From Phyllobacteriaceae bacterium (GTDB taxonomy: Bacteria > Pseudomonadota > Alphaproteobacteria > Rhizobiales > Rhizobiaceae): a stretch of DNA of 64,000 nucleotides. The first letter of the stretch is position 1, and the number at the start of each line of letters is the position of its first letter. The notes under the pieces were generated by a model, which saw only the letters and a program-made list of their open reading frames with translations, did not search any database and was not told where the DNA came from. The stretch is from the NCBI GenBank assembly GCA_016711085.1, contig JADJTR010000001.1:310001-374000 (forward strand), read 5' to 3'. The translations under genes were made by a program, and so were the position numbers. Positions 18,276 to 30,686 of this stretch are shown here, piece by piece.

Positions 18276-19096
18276 ACACCGTCTGGTCGCGCTTCAACAT
18301 TTCGTCGGTCGTGCTCGGCTTCGCCTTCCTCTACCTGCCGATCGTGCTTCTGGTGATTTATTCGTTCAATGAATCCAAGCTGGTCACCGTCTGGGCCGGT
18401 TTTTCGACCAAATGGTACGTCTCGCTGCTGTCGAACCAGAGTGTGCTCGACGCGGCCTGGGTCACGGTCCGCGTCGGGATCCTGTCGGCGACGGTGGCGA
18501 CCGTCCTCGGCACGCTCGCGGCCCTGACGCTGGTGCGTTTCACCCGCTTCCGCGGCCGCCTGTTGTTTTCCGGCATGGTGTTCGCGCCGCTCGTCATGCC
18601 GGAGGTCATCACCGGCCTGTCGTTGCTCCTCCTGTTCGTCGCCATCGGTCTCGATCGGGGGTTCATCACGGTGACGCTCGCCCACATCACCTTCACCATG
18701 TGTTTCGTCGCCGTGGTCGTGCAATCGCGCCTGATGACCTTCGACCGCTCGCTGGAGGAGGCGGCGATGGATCTCGGCGCGCCGCCGGTGAAGACCTTCT
18801 TCCAGATCACCCTGCCGGTCATCCTGCCGGCCATCATTTCGGGCTGGATGCTGGCCTTCACCCTTTCGCTTGACGATCTGGTCATTTCCAATTTCACGTC
18901 CGGTCCCGGTGCGACGACCCTGCCGATGAAAATCTACAGCCAGGTCCGTCTGGGGGTGACGCCCGAAATCAACGCCATTTGTTCGCTGATGATCGGCGTC
19001 GTCGCACTCGGGGTGATCGGCGCGTCGCTCGTCAACAAGCGCCGCGAAGTCCAGCGGCTGCGCGACGAACAGGCGGCGCGGCAGGGCAACGGCTAG
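18272..19096 (+). CDS. potI: Polyamine ABC transporter permease PotI
   Basis: 274 residues, six predicted membrane helices and the EAA-loop segment SLEEAAMDLGAPPVKTFFQ. It starts at the ATG overlapping the potH stop. It completes the transporter: PotH and PotI form the membrane channel, PotG the ATPase and PotF the periplasmic receptor. The low-complexity tract that follows hides any terminator. Confidence 0.92.
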   Translation: MNTVWSRFNISSVVLGFAFLYLPIVLLVIYSFNESKLVTVWAGFSTKWYVSLLSNQSVLDAAWVTVRVGILSATVATVLGTLAALTLVRFTRFRGRLLFSGMVFAPLVMPEVITGLSLLLLFVAIGLDRGFITVTLAHITFTMCFVAVVVQSRLMTFDRSLEEAAMDLGAPPVKTFFQITLPVILPAIISGWMLAFTLSLDDLVISNFTSGPGATTLPMKIYSQVRLGVTPEINAICSLMIGVVALGVIGASLVNKRREVQRLRDEQAARQGNG

Positions 19097-19380
19097 AGCG
19101 TTTCTCGATCAAATTGAATCCCTTTGGGGGCGGGGGGATTCGGGGGGCGGGCCGGGCGGGGGGGGGGCGGGGCGGGGGCGCCGCGGCCGCCCCGGCGCCG
19201 GCGACGAGGGGAAGAGGATGAAGCTGAACGGTTGCAGATCTCCGGGGGGAAGAGGGGGGGGGGGGGGTCCTTGGGGGCGGGCCGGGGGCGCGGGCGGGGG
19301 GGAAACCCTCGGGGGGGGTTCTTTCGCCGCGCGGGGGGCCCCCGGCCGGGCCAAAAACCCCCCCCCCAACTTGACGAAAC
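19097..19380. other. G-run low-complexity tract, probably degraded sequence
   Basis: From about 19125 to 19370 the plus strand consists largely of G runs of 5-13 bases broken by C, A or T. No gene can be read. The end of the DUF6460-like gene on the minus strand disappears into it. The tract starts after a short normal stretch following potI. It may have been an interspersed palindromic repeat whose homopolymers were miscalled. Confidence 0.6.
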
Positions 19381-19677
19381 GCTCGCGGTCCGGGACATCC
19401 AGTTCTCTGCGCTGCGCGGCGGGCGAAGCAGCGATATCACCAGCCAGATCGGCACGATCACCATCGAGCCGAGCAACAAATTGGGAAGCGCCCAAGCCGC
19501 GCCTTTCTCGGCCATGGCGACGACTCGCTCGGGCGTGAGGCCGAGCTCCAGCACTTCGGTTGCCGACATGTTGAAAAACGACAAGCCTGCGCCGGTCAGC
19601 AGCGATGCTGCCGCGATCTTGAACGCTCCGACGATCAACCTGTACACGTCCGCACCCCGCGAATCGCTCAAGCGCAA
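19381..19677 (-). CDS. DUF6460-like small membrane protein (3' end lost in the G-run tract)
   Basis: From the ATG at 19677 the product reads MRLSDSRGADVYRLIVGAFK and then two hydrophobic segments, ending with NLLLGSMVIVPIWLVISLL. The layout of two membrane segments, with a GxxVIVPIWL-type second one, is that of DUF6460 inner-membrane proteins of about 90 residues. The expected stop lies around 19400 but the reading continues into the low-complexity tract, so the 3' boundary given is only approximate. Function unknown. Confidence 0.6.
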
Positions 19678-19711
19678 TCATAGTTTCCGGGAGTGTCGGC
19701 GCAAAGGTCGG

Positions 19712-21498
19712 CTATTGAAGGCCGGTCGCCGAACTTGCCGACGAGAAAAACGGCGCCGACCACGATCCGCCGATGAAAAAGCGCCGCCCGCCATCGGCCG
19801 GATCTTCGGGGGTCCGGGCGACCCCGGACATCGCCAGCCCGCGACCGGGCAGGGGCGCGATGCCGGCGGCGGACAACGTCGCCAGGTGCGAGACGATCTC
19901 GAACTTCTCGATCCGCGCCAGCCCGTTGCCGATCGCGGCGCGAAACTCGGCTTCCTGAAAGGGAAGCGATCCGCCGATGGTTTCGCCAAGGCCGAAAAAG
20001 CCGCCCTGGGCCAGCCTGGCCATGAAGCCCGCCAAATCGAGATTGTCGAGGGAGCCACCGACGAGTTTGACCGAAACCGTTCCTTCTCCCTTGTCCAAAA
20101 GTTCGCGCCAGTCCGACGCCGGGCCGCGGATCATCGCCGCTATCGTCGCCCTGCCGGAGGGGCGGAAGCGGGTCGTCCCCAAAATGTCGGCCAGCAATCC
20201 GGCATCGATGTCATTGCCGAAAAATGAAACCTCGGCGCTGCCGCCTGCCTGCGAAGTCCGAAATCCGGCCTGCAGGGAACCACCCAGGGCGCTCGCGTCC
20301 GAAAGGTCGAAAGCGGCGATTTCCGGACGGATGTTGAGCGTGGCGGCGGCCTTGGTCATGGCCACCGGACCGAGTTTGGCCCGCTCGGCCGAAAGGCGGA
20401 GATCGACGACGAACGGCCCGGAAAAATGCGTCTCCACCGCCGGCATGTCTCCGGCGGCCTTGATCGTCGGTGCGATGGCGGCCGGGACGAAGGGTGTGAA
20501 ATCGAGGTCGCCGAAGGCAAGCGTTCCGGCGACCAGCGGCACGTCCTGACCCAGATCGAACTCGATCGCGCCGTTGCCGAGGCTGTCCTCTATCGAAAGA
20601 CTGACATTGTCGAGCTTCAGCCGCGTCGCCGCGCTGGCCAAATCCGCCGTCAACGCGAACGCGCCTTCCGGCGCGACCGCGATCGCCGGACTGTCGGACC
20701 ATGCCAGCGCCCGCTTCAGCGAAGGGGCCGAAACACGCAATGCGCCGACGACATGCAGCGGTGCCGAAGCCTCGGTCGTGCCGGAAAAAACGATGTTCGC
20801 CGGCGCCGATTCGAGCGTCAACTCGGCACGGGTTTGTCTACCGGCGAAAAAAGCCCGGCCATCGCCGATTTCGGCGGAGATGCGAACAGCCTCCCCGCGC
20901 CATGATCCCGATCCATTGAACCGCATCGGCGCCGAAAGACGTGGCCAGGACAATACGGCGTCGATTGCGCTGATCCCCGCCGCCGGCGAATCCTCGACTT
21001 CGATGCGGCCGTCCTCGATTTTGACCGAGGCGATGCCAGCCGCGGGTTCTTCGTTCGCAGCGACGCCGTCGGCGTGGAGGAAGCGGGAAATGCGGGCGTT
21101 TTGCAACGGTGAAGGGATGCCGGGGACCGAACCGGCGCGCAGTGTTGCGACCGGCCGGGTCAGCGTCATCGCCTTAAAACTGATTTCCCCGCGCAAAGCG
21201 CATCCAAGCGTCGAGCGTCGCCGCCACGGTCGATGGCGATCGCTGGCGCGTCCGGTCGTCCCGCTGGCGGCGTCAGGCGGATGCCGGTCAGCCGGGCGCG
21301 GAAGGACGGCCACACATCGATGCGGGGCGGCGCGCCGAGCGCGACCTGGTATCCGGTCACCTCTGTCAATTCGGCGGCGATGCGGTCGGCGACGATGCGG
21401 GTCGAGGCGACCCAAGGCAGTGCGAACAGCGCGAACGCCGCGACGATCACGCTGGCGGAAATCGTCCACAGCAATCGGTTCTTGCCGGCGAGGGGCAT
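19712..21498 (-). CDS. AsmA family protein (frameshifted at about 21190-21235)
   Basis: About 595 residues after repair. The N-terminus (ATG at 21498, AGGAAG upstream) begins MPLAGKNRLLWTISASVIVA, a single membrane anchor, followed by the AsmA-type start TGYQVALGAPPRIDVWPSF. After about residue 90 the frame changes: two single-base losses near 21228 and 21190 would join DAPAIAIDR to RGEISFKAM. The rest is the long beta-rich periplasmic part, with the AsmA_2 region near the C-terminus (GEGTVSVKLVGGSLDNLDLA). AsmA-like proteins affect outer-membrane assembly and possibly inter-membrane lipid transfer. It is divergent from the acetoacetyl-CoA synthetase gene. Confidence 0.72.
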
Positions 21499-21658
21499 TC
21501 GGCTTCCTGTTGCCTGATCGCAGGGATACGGCCCATGCGCAGCACTCTGCCTATCGCGAATATTATGGCCGCGTAAAGGCGTTCCGGCGTCGCTTGCGCG
21601 ATTGCAACGGCGCAGACGACGCCTATACCTGCCTTCGATCGCCAGCCGGAGAACCGCC

Positions 21659-23602
<1,944 letters not shown>

Positions 23603-23793
23603 TCCCGGTTAACGCGCGGTTAATGCCGGAATTTACCGAAAATCCATGTGGATTGCCGAAAGATAAATTGCCATCGACCCGGTTAACCGCTTGTTAGGTT
23701 GCGTCGCGCCAATATGTCGGCAACTCAAGAGCGAGCATTTTCGCTCTTACCGTCTTACGCGCTCACCCGTCGTGACAGCAGCTTTCCTTCAGG
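23603..23793 (+). other. Intergenic stretch, possible small RNA
   Basis: 191 bp between acetoacetyl-CoA synthetase and a strong terminator. It contains inverted words (GGTTAACCGC near 23681 and GCGCGGTTAA near 23613) and the stem-like GAGCGAGCATTTTCGCTC at about 23730-23747. Having the terminator this far downstream of the stop fits either a long 3' untranslated region or a separate small RNA ending at 23817. No reading frame with a ribosome site was seen. Confidence 0.35.
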
Positions 23794-23817
23794 CGCCCCG
23801 CAAGGGGCGTTTTTTTA
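23794..23817 (+). terminator. Rho-independent terminator
   Basis: Stem CGCCCC / GGGGCG around a GCAA tetraloop, immediately followed by eight T. It faces the plus strand, ending either the acetoacetyl-CoA synthetase transcript or a small RNA. It lies just before the 3' end of the convergent iron-permease gene. Confidence 0.9.
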
Positions 23818-23818
23818 A

Positions 23819-25450
23819 CTACAACGTCGCTTCGTCGTCGCCCATCAGCGCCCGCGACACCGCGAAGATCGGCGCGATGGCGACGGCGACGATCGCCAGG
23901 GCGGCAACGGCGCCGTCTTCCGGCGAGCCGCGTGAAGCCGCTTCGTAGACATGCGTTGCGAGCGTGGAAAACCCGAACGGTCTGAGCAGGATCGTCGCCG
24001 ACAACTCCTTCACCGTGTCGACGAACACAAGAACGGCGCCGGTTGCGATCGCCGGGCGAAGAAGCGGCAACAAGACGCCGAGAACGGCCTCCATGGCCGT
24101 TTTGCCAAGACTGCGCGCCGCATCGTCGACATGGCGCGGCAGTTTTTCGAGACCGGAGCGAATTGCGCCTTCGGCCAGCGCGATAAACCGGATCGTGCAG
24201 GCGATGACGACAGCCGCGGAAGTGCCGGTCAGCACCAGTCCGGTCGAGTAGCCGTAACGGGCGCGGAGAAAGGCGTCGAGCCCGTTGTCGAATGCCGCAA
24301 GCGCCAGCAGCAACCCGATGGCCAGGATCGTGCCGGGGATGGCGTAACCCATGAGGGCGACGCGCGACAAGCGTCTGAGCGCGATCGATGGCGTCATCCG
24401 CGACGCCAGGGTCAAGACCAGGGCGGCAAGCGTCGCGGCGATCGCCGTCGCGCCGGCGGTCGCCAGCGTATTGGCGAGCGCGGACTGGAATTCTGCCGAA
24501 AACAAGGCGTCGAGACGTTTGATCGCCGACCGGCCGAGCACGAGGAGGGGGATGCCGAAACCGGCGCCGACCGGCAGGGCTACCGAGAGCATGGCCATTC
24601 CGGCGCGCCAGCCCGCCAATTGGCGGCGCGGCGCCTGTGCGTGCATCTGGCTGGCCCGCCCGACATGGTAGCGCTGGTTGGCCCGGATCGCTTGTTCGGC
24701 CGCGATCAGCGCCAGAACAACGAGGAGAAGCACCAGCGCGACGGCGGCGGCTCCGGCGAGGCTGTTGCGGTTGAGCCAGGTGGCGTAGACGGAAAGCGTC
24801 AGCGTTCGCACGCCCAGATACTCGCTGGCGCCCACATCGTTGAGCGTTTCCATCAATGCCAGCGCAATACCGGCGGCGATGGCCGGCCGCGCCACCGGCA
24901 GCAAGACGCGGCGAAAAACCGTGAACGGTCGCGCCCCGAGCGTACGCGCCGCGTCGGCGACGTTTCGCCCCTGCAGGATGAACACCATGCGTGAGGTCAA
25001 ATAGACATAGGGGTACAGCACCGAGGAAAGGACGATCGCCGCGCCGGGCGTCGAGCGTATGTCGGGAAACCAGTAGTCGCGCGCGCTGGCGAACCCGAAT
25101 ATCGCACGCAGCATGCCCTGAACCGGCCCGGCATAGTGGAAGAAATCGGCAAAGGCATAGGCCGCGAGATAAGGTGGAATGGCGAGCGGCAGCACGAGGG
25201 CGAAGGCGAACAGGCGTCGCAACGGGAAATCATGGGCGACAACGATCCATGCGCTGAAGACGCCGATCGAGCCAGCGCCCAGGGCAACGAGGAAAAGCAG
25301 CCAAAGCGTTGTGGGCAAGGCGCGCGACAGGCTTGAGCCGAGAATGCCGGCGATCTCGGAAAACGACCCGCCAAAGGCCACCACGAGCAAAGAGACGAGC
25401 GGCAGCAAAACAAGCGCGGCATTGGACCGGCCGCCGCGAATGCGCGCCAC
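23819..25450 (-). CDS. Ferric iron ABC transporter permease (FbpB/SfuB-like)
   Basis: 543 residues with about twelve predicted membrane helices in two fused permease halves, the architecture of FbpB and SfuB. Each half has an EAA-like loop (RNVADAARTLGARPFTVFRR; RHVDDAARSLGKTAMEAVLG). The start is the GTG at 25450, where the membrane-helix pattern begins. It lies 42 bp after the iron-binding protein gene on the same strand. No ATPase gene (fbpC) follows within this window, so the ATPase must be encoded elsewhere. Confidence 0.88.
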   Translation of the reverse strand: MARIRGGRSNAALVLLPLVSLLVVAFGGSFSEIAGILGSSLSRALPTTLWLLFLVALGAGSIGVFSAWIVVAHDFPLRRLFAFALVLPLAIPPYLAAYAFADFFHYAGPVQGMLRAIFGFASARDYWFPDIRSTPGAAIVLSSVLYPYVYLTSRMVFILQGRNVADAARTLGARPFTVFRRVLLPVARPAIAAGIALALMETLNDVGASEYLGVRTLTLSVYATWLNRNSLAGAAAVALVLLLVVLALIAAEQAIRANQRYHVGRASQMHAQAPRRQLAGWRAGMAMLSVALPVGAGFGIPLLVLGRSAIKRLDALFSAEFQSALANTLATAGATAIAATLAALVLTLASRMTPSIALRRLSRVALMGYAIPGTILAIGLLLALAAFDNGLDAFLRARYGYSTGLVLTGTSAAVVIACTIRFIALAEGAIRSGLEKLPRHVDDAARSLGKTAMEAVLGVLLPLLRPAIATGAVLVFVDTVKELSATILLRPFGFSTLATHVYEAASRGSPEDGAVAALAIVAVAIAPIFAVSRALMGDDEATL

Positions 25451-25492
25451 CGCGCCCGCAGCCGAACCGCGGGCGCAATGGACAATGCGGCG

Positions 25493-26539
25493 TCAGCTCC
25501 CCGGACCGTCATCGACGCCGACGCGGTCGATCAGCTCGGAGGCGGCCTTGCGATTGGCGGCGATCGCCGCGAGCGGCTGGTCGTCCGCCTTCAGTTCGCC
25601 GAGGCCCGCGACGAAATCGGAAGGCTTGGCGCCGGCGGCGACCGGGTATTCGTAAACCTGGGCGGCGTAGATTTCCTGCGCCTTCGGCCCGGCGAGGAAC
25701 TGCATCAGTTTCAACGCGGCTTGCTTGTGGGGCGCATTCTTCGCCATCGCCATGCCGGAAAGGTTGACGTGGGCGAGGCCGTTCTCGAAAGTCGGGAAGA
25801 TGACGCGAATGGCGTTGGCCCAGTCCTTTTGCTCCGGTTCCTTTTCGTTGTTGGCCATCAAGCCGACATAATAGGTGTTGCCCAGACCGATATCGCATTC
25901 TCCCGAGAAGATCGCCTTGGCTTGGCCGCGGTCGTTGCCGTCGGGCTTGCGGGTCAGATTGGCCTTCAATCCGGTAAGGAATTCGCCGGTTTTTGCTTCG
26001 CCCCAATGGCCGATCATCGCGGCGACCAGCGCCAGATTATAGTCGTGCTGCGCCGACCGCATGCACACGCGACCCTTCCATTTCGGATCCGCGAGATCGG
26101 ACCAGGCGATAGCCTCATCCTTGACCCGGTCTTTGGACACGTAGACTACGCGGGCGCGCTGCGTCACGCCGAACCATTTGCCGGCCGGATCGCGATATTC
26201 GGCCGGAACGGCGGCGGCGAGCCCGGGGTCGTCGACGGACTGGACAATGTCCTTTTCGGCCGCGAGCGCCAGGCGCGAGATGTCGGTGGCGAGTATGACG
26301 TCGGCCGGTGAATTGGCGCCTTCGGCGGCAATGCGTTCCTCCAGACCCTTGTCGAGGAACAGGAGCTCGGTGGCGATGCCGGTTTCCGCCGTGAAGGCGT
26401 CGAGCACCGGCTTCATCAGGTCGGGTTGACGATAGGAGTAGATGTTGACGCGGTCGGCGGCCATGGCCGGTGCGATGAAAGAGGCAATCGCGGCAAGCGC
26501 AACGCCGCCGGCAAAAAGCCGGAACGATTTTGCAGTCAT
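25493..26539 (-). CDS. Ferric iron ABC transporter substrate-binding protein (FbpA-like)
   Basis: 348 residues with a Sec signal (MTAKSFRLFAGGVALAAIAS, cleavage after APAMAAD). The mature protein starts VNIYSYRQPDLMKPVLDAF, typical of ferric-binding proteins, and carries the paired tyrosines near the C-terminal half (GLGNTYYVGLM) that coordinate Fe(III). GGAGA six bases upstream marks the ATG at 26539. It captures ferric iron in the periplasm for the adjacent permease. A Fur- or RirA-type operator was not recognised. Confidence 0.88.
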   Translation of the reverse strand: MTAKSFRLFAGGVALAAIASFIAPAMAADRVNIYSYRQPDLMKPVLDAFTAETGIATELLFLDKGLEERIAAEGANSPADVILATDISRLALAAEKDIVQSVDDPGLAAAVPAEYRDPAGKWFGVTQRARVVYVSKDRVKDEAIAWSDLADPKWKGRVCMRSAQHDYNLALVAAMIGHWGEAKTGEFLTGLKANLTRKPDGNDRGQAKAIFSGECDIGLGNTYYVGLMANNEKEPEQKDWANAIRVIFPTFENGLAHVNLSGMAMAKNAPHKQAALKLMQFLAGPKAQEIYAAQVYEYPVAAGAKPSDFVAGLGELKADDQPLAAIAANRKAASELIDRVGVDDGPGS

Positions 26540-26698
26540 GACATTCTCCATTCCTTCAGGGTTCAAGGCCCTGCGGTGCGAGGGTTTTCGGTCCGCTTTC
26601 GCGAAACCATCGTCTGAATTGCCGGAAAAGCGATAAAACACAAGCGCGTCACATCCGGGGAAAGCCCGGTTTGGAACGTTTCTAATCTTTTCTCCGGT

Positions 26699-29600
26699 TC
26701 AGCCGGCGAGGACCCGCGTCGAGGGAAACACCACTTCGACCAGGGTGCCTTCGCCCGGCGTCGAGGCGATGACGAACCGGGCGCGGTTGGCTTCGACCAG
26801 CGCCTTGGTCAGCGGCAGGCCGAGGCCGGTGCCGTCGCCGCGCGGTCGGTTCAGGGTCGAGACCTGCTTGAACGGTTTCAGCGCCTGTTCGATATCGGCC
26901 CGGCTCATGCCGATGCCGGTGTCGCGCACCCGCATGACGACGTCGCCATTCCCCTCATAGGAGGTCGAGACAATGACCTGGCCGCCCGGATTGGTGAAAC
27001 GCACCGCGTTGGACAACAGATTGAGTGCGATCTGTTTGACCGAACGCAGATCGGCCACGACCTCCGGCAGTACTGAGGCCAGCGAAGAACGAATGATCAC
27101 CCGCTCGCGATTGGCTTGCGGCTGCATCAGGGACACGGCTTCGCCGAGCGTTTCGTTGAGCCGCACCGCTTCGTAAGCCAAATCCTGCTGTCCGGCCTCG
27201 ATCTTGGAAATGTCGAGCAGATCGTTGACCAGGTCGAGGACATGGTTGCCCGATTTGTTGATGTCGCGCAGATAGTCGCGATAGCGCTCGTTGCCGATCG
27301 GACCGAATTTTTCGTCCGTCATCAGTTCGGAAAAACCGATGATGGCGTTGAGCGGCGTGCGGATCTCATGACTGACGCGGGCAAGGAAATCAGACTTCTG
27401 CGACGACGCGGCTTCCGCCTTGCGCCGCGCCTGGGTCAGCTCTTCCTCGGCTCGCTTGAACTGGGTGATGTCGCGCAGCACCGCGCAAAATCCGTTGTCG
27501 CCGGGCAACCGGCCGATGGTCATGAACAGCGGAATAAACCCGCCCTTGGCCTCGCGGCCGATCACCTCGCGACCGTCATTGAGTACGCTGGCGACGCCGT
27601 TCTCGGTGAGGCCGGCGAGGTAGTCGCGGGCCGACCGCTGGCTTTCGGTAGCAAACAACGAAATGTAGGGTTTGCCGGCTAGATCGGCCGCCTCGAAACC
27701 GAACAGCGCCTGCGCCGCGCGCGATACCGAACGGATCGACCCATCCGCATCGAGGGTGACGATGCCATCGGTCGCGGTGTCGAGAATGGCCTCGAGTTCG
27801 GCGACGCGGTTGGCAAGCGCGAGGTCGGATGGAGGAACAACATCGCGCGGCGAAGGGGTGTCGGCGGCGGTTGCGATTTCGAGCGATTCCGTCGCCGGTC
27901 CCGCGTTAGCCGCGGAAACCGTTTCAATGAGAATCGGAGTCGGCCGCAGAGACAGCAGCAACGCCCGCCCGCCCGCCCAGGGAATGGTTTGCAGATGCGC
28001 CTCGACGGGGAATTCGGCGCCATCCTTCGCCACCAGCCTGATGGCGCGCCGGCGCGCCGGCGCTTCGTCGTCCTCGGGGTAGGGGCCGGCGATCAGGGCG
28101 CCAAGTCCGCCGGCGGCGTTGAGTTCGTCCAGGGATGCATATCCGGTGCGCTCGAGGAATTCCTCATTGGCGTAGTGCAAGCGGTCTCCGGAATGGACCA
28201 GCATCGGCAAAGGCAGACGCGACAGCAACGCCGAATTGGCCGAAGGCGCCGGCGGGTGCACCGCGGGGCTGGCTGGTTCCGTTGTTTCCGCCCGGTTGTC
28301 GGCGAGATCACCCGCCGGCGCGGATTCGCCTGGACCAAAGCGGGCTTCATTGTCGACCGGTTCATGGTGATCGTCGAGCCATGGCTCGCCGAGTTCCGGC
28401 GCACCGGCGTCAATGCCCTCGATGCCGGCGTCTTCCACCAGTCCGCGCGGCAAATCGTCGGGAGCGTCCCATTCGGGAAAATGCGGCGCGTCAAACGTGT
28501 CGCTGGCCGGGGCCCGATCGTCATTGGCGACGACCGGCCGGCTTTCGTCCTGTTTCAGCCTGTCGCCGATCTCGCGAAAGGCCAAGGCGTTCGATAGGCG
28601 ACAACGTTTTTGCGGGCATGCCTTTTTGCCGCGAGGGCAGCCTGACCACCTTGTCGGGCAATGCCGGATCGGCCGACCCCTCCAGCGACATGGCCGGCGT
28701 TTCCCCGTCGAACGGATCGCGGCTTGCGCTATGATGGCGCGGCGCGGAAGCTTCCGTCAGACTAAGGCCGATGGCTTCCGGATCGACGATGGCATCGCTT
28801 TTTCGCACGATGCCGAAACCGCGAAAGCCGTCGAACGTCCGGTCGCGCGTGTAAGCGGGCAGGGCTGCCAGATCGACCGGTGTTTTCAGGTCGGTGCCGG
28901 CGACCGGCCAATGCACGGTTCGGCCGGACCATGTGTCGCGCCGGTCGAGCAGGCCTGAGACCGCGCCATCGGGATCAAGCGCGAAAACGCGCGCCACTTC
29001 GGCAAAGGTGCGACCGATGATGTCGGCGGCCGCCTTGCCGACGGCTAGGGCGAATTCCGGCGAAACGGCGCTGAAACGTCCCGCCGCATCGGTCCGCCAG
29101 GCGAAGCGCACCGGAGCCGCGGCGACTTCCCCGGCCGGTTGCGGGACGGCCGGTTTGGCGCCGGTCGCTGCCTGGCGGTTTTCCTCTTCGGCCGAAAAAT
29201 ACCATCCATCGAGCGGCGGCGTCTCGCCATGGCTGGCGGGCGCGGGCGGTTTGGCAGGGTTTGCCGTTTCCTCCTCGGCGACGAGCACCATCAAGAAGGT
29301 GGGCGGAGAGTCGCTGAGCCGCGCAAGGCCCACGCCGGTCGCGCCGCCGGCGGTGGCCACGATGCGCTTGAGCAGGCGGCCGCCTTCCGTGGCGGCTTTG
29401 GCGGCCAGCGCCGCCATGGTTTGTTCGTCCGGCCTTGCCGCCGGGAAACCGGGCGTCGCCGCGAGCACCGCGCCGCTTTCATCCAGATAGGCGGCCTCTT
29501 CCCCGGGCCCGGAAAGGCCGACGACGATCTGTTCGGCGGCGCGCGCCGGATCGGCGATCGGCGCGGCAAGCAGGATGCCGGCGGCATCGTCGGGAAGGTT

Positions 29601-29909
29601 TATCGCGCTTGCCCGGAAAAGGATGGCCCGGCTTGCGCCTTGCCCCAGACGCACGATGACCGTGCGGTTTTCGCCAATTTCCGGAAATCCCGGCGTCGCC
29701 AGGATTTGTCGGCGCGCCGCCGGGCTGAGCGCGGTTTCGGCGCCGATCGCCGCGGCGACCTGGTCGTGACCAAGCAGAGCCGCGCCCGCGCCATTGGCCC
29801 AAACTACCGTGTCGAGCGTTTCGTCGAGCAGGATCAGAGCGTCGCCGGCGGCAAAGCGCGAACGCACGGGATCGAGAACGGCGATATCGATGAAGGCATG
29901 TCCGGCCAT
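26699..29909 (-). CDS. PAS-domain sensor histidine kinase, PdhS-like (frameshift near 28586)
   Basis: About 1070 residues in two frames that join once a single extra C near 28586 is removed (SPIER then LAFREIGDRLKQ). N-terminal part: MAGHAFIDIAVLDPVRSRFA with a PAS-like sensory segment. Middle: two further PAS-like segments (LPMLVHSGDRLHYANEEFLE; LDTATDGIVTLDADGSIRSV). Then the dimerisation and phosphoacceptor H-box FLARVSHEIRTPLNAIIGFS near 27365, N-box LNLLSNAVRF, G-boxes VRDTGIGMS and GDGTGLGLPLT. No membrane segments are seen, as in the cytoplasmic PdhS kinases that control DivK and the CtrA cell-cycle pathway in Hyphomicrobiales. The PdhS assignment rests on architecture and the SPIERxAFREI linker; a generic PAS kinase is the alternative. 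Confidence 0.78.
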
Positions 29910-30041
29910 GGTCGACGCAATACTCTCGCCGGGCGCGACTGCCGCCCTTTACCCTTTCTTAATAAATTCCTTCGCGGCGCGCGTCCACGCCGCCAGTCGT
30001 CGCGGCGCCACAATTCCACCCCGGTGGTTAATCGTGAATGG

Positions 30042-30069
30042 TGCAGCGCAAAATTCATGTTGCAATGCA
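30042..30069 (+). promoter_or_regulatory. Two TGC-N3-GCA motifs upstream of phasin, candidate PhaR sites
   Basis: TGCAGCGCA at 30042-30050 and TGCAATGCA at 30061-30069 share the TGC-N3-GCA form and are 19 bp apart, about two helical turns, 70-100 bp before the phasin start. TGC-N3-GCA-type elements are reported binding sites of PhaR, the PHB-sensing repressor of phasin genes in alphaproteobacteria. PhaR control here is inference. Confidence 0.5.
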
Positions 30070-30141
30070 CAATAAGAATCGCTATGTTGGCGTCAATGGG
30101 GAAGCAAACGCTTCCACTGGGCAAACCGAGAGGAAACCGCC

Positions 30142-30591
30142 ATGGCCAAGATCAAGACCGCCGACACCATCGAATTCCCGGCCTTCGATGCGACGAAAGC
30201 CGCCGACCAGTTCCGCGCCTTCGCCGAGAAGGGCGTCGAGCAGTCCAAGGAAGTCTACGCCAAGATGAAGGACGGCGCCGAGGAAGCCCAGAAGGCGATC
30301 GAGACCTCGTTCGAGACCGCCAAATCGGCCGGCTCCGAAGTTTCCCTCGCCATGATCTCCGCCCTGCGCGCCAACACCGAAGCCGGCTTCGCCCATGTCG
30401 AGAAGCTGATCGGCGCCGGCTCGCTGGCCGAAGTCGTCGAACTCCAGTCTGCTTTCTTCCGCGCCCAGGCCGAGAAGTTCGCGGATCAGGCCAAGGACAT
30501 GCAGGCTGTCGCCACCAAGGCGGCCGAGCAGGTCTCCGCGCCGGTCAAGACCGCCTTCGACAAGGCGATGCAGGAAATCAAGGCCGCCTGA
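30142..30591 (+). CDS. Phasin family protein
   Basis: 149 residues, Ala/Glu/Lys-rich and almost entirely helical, without signal peptide. The segment AFAEKGVEQSKEVYAKMKDG is a hallmark of the Phasin_2 family, and the C-terminus follows the same amphipathic pattern (QAEKFADQAKDMQAVATKAA). It coats polyhydroxyalkanoate granules. Gene start is fixed by GAGAGGAAA before the ATG. A hairpin terminator follows at 30687. Confidence 0.9.
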   Translation: MAKIKTADTIEFPAFDATKAADQFRAFAEKGVEQSKEVYAKMKDGAEEAQKAIETSFETAKSAGSEVSLAMISALRANTEAGFAHVEKLIGAGSLAEVVELQSAFFRAQAEKFADQAKDMQAVATKAAEQVSAPVKTAFDKAMQEIKAA

Positions 30592-30686
30592 AACGGCTCA
30601 AAGCATCCCCTGGCGGCGCGCTCCTCCTCCCAGCGCCGCAAGGGGCAGGAATCGGCATCCTCCTCCCGCCGGTTCCGTTGAAGTGG

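Noticed and set aside
23951..24994. Plus-strand frame opposite the iron permease
   Set aside because: Shadow frame with Arg/Gly/Asp bias and no similarity; permease helices are clear on the minus strand.
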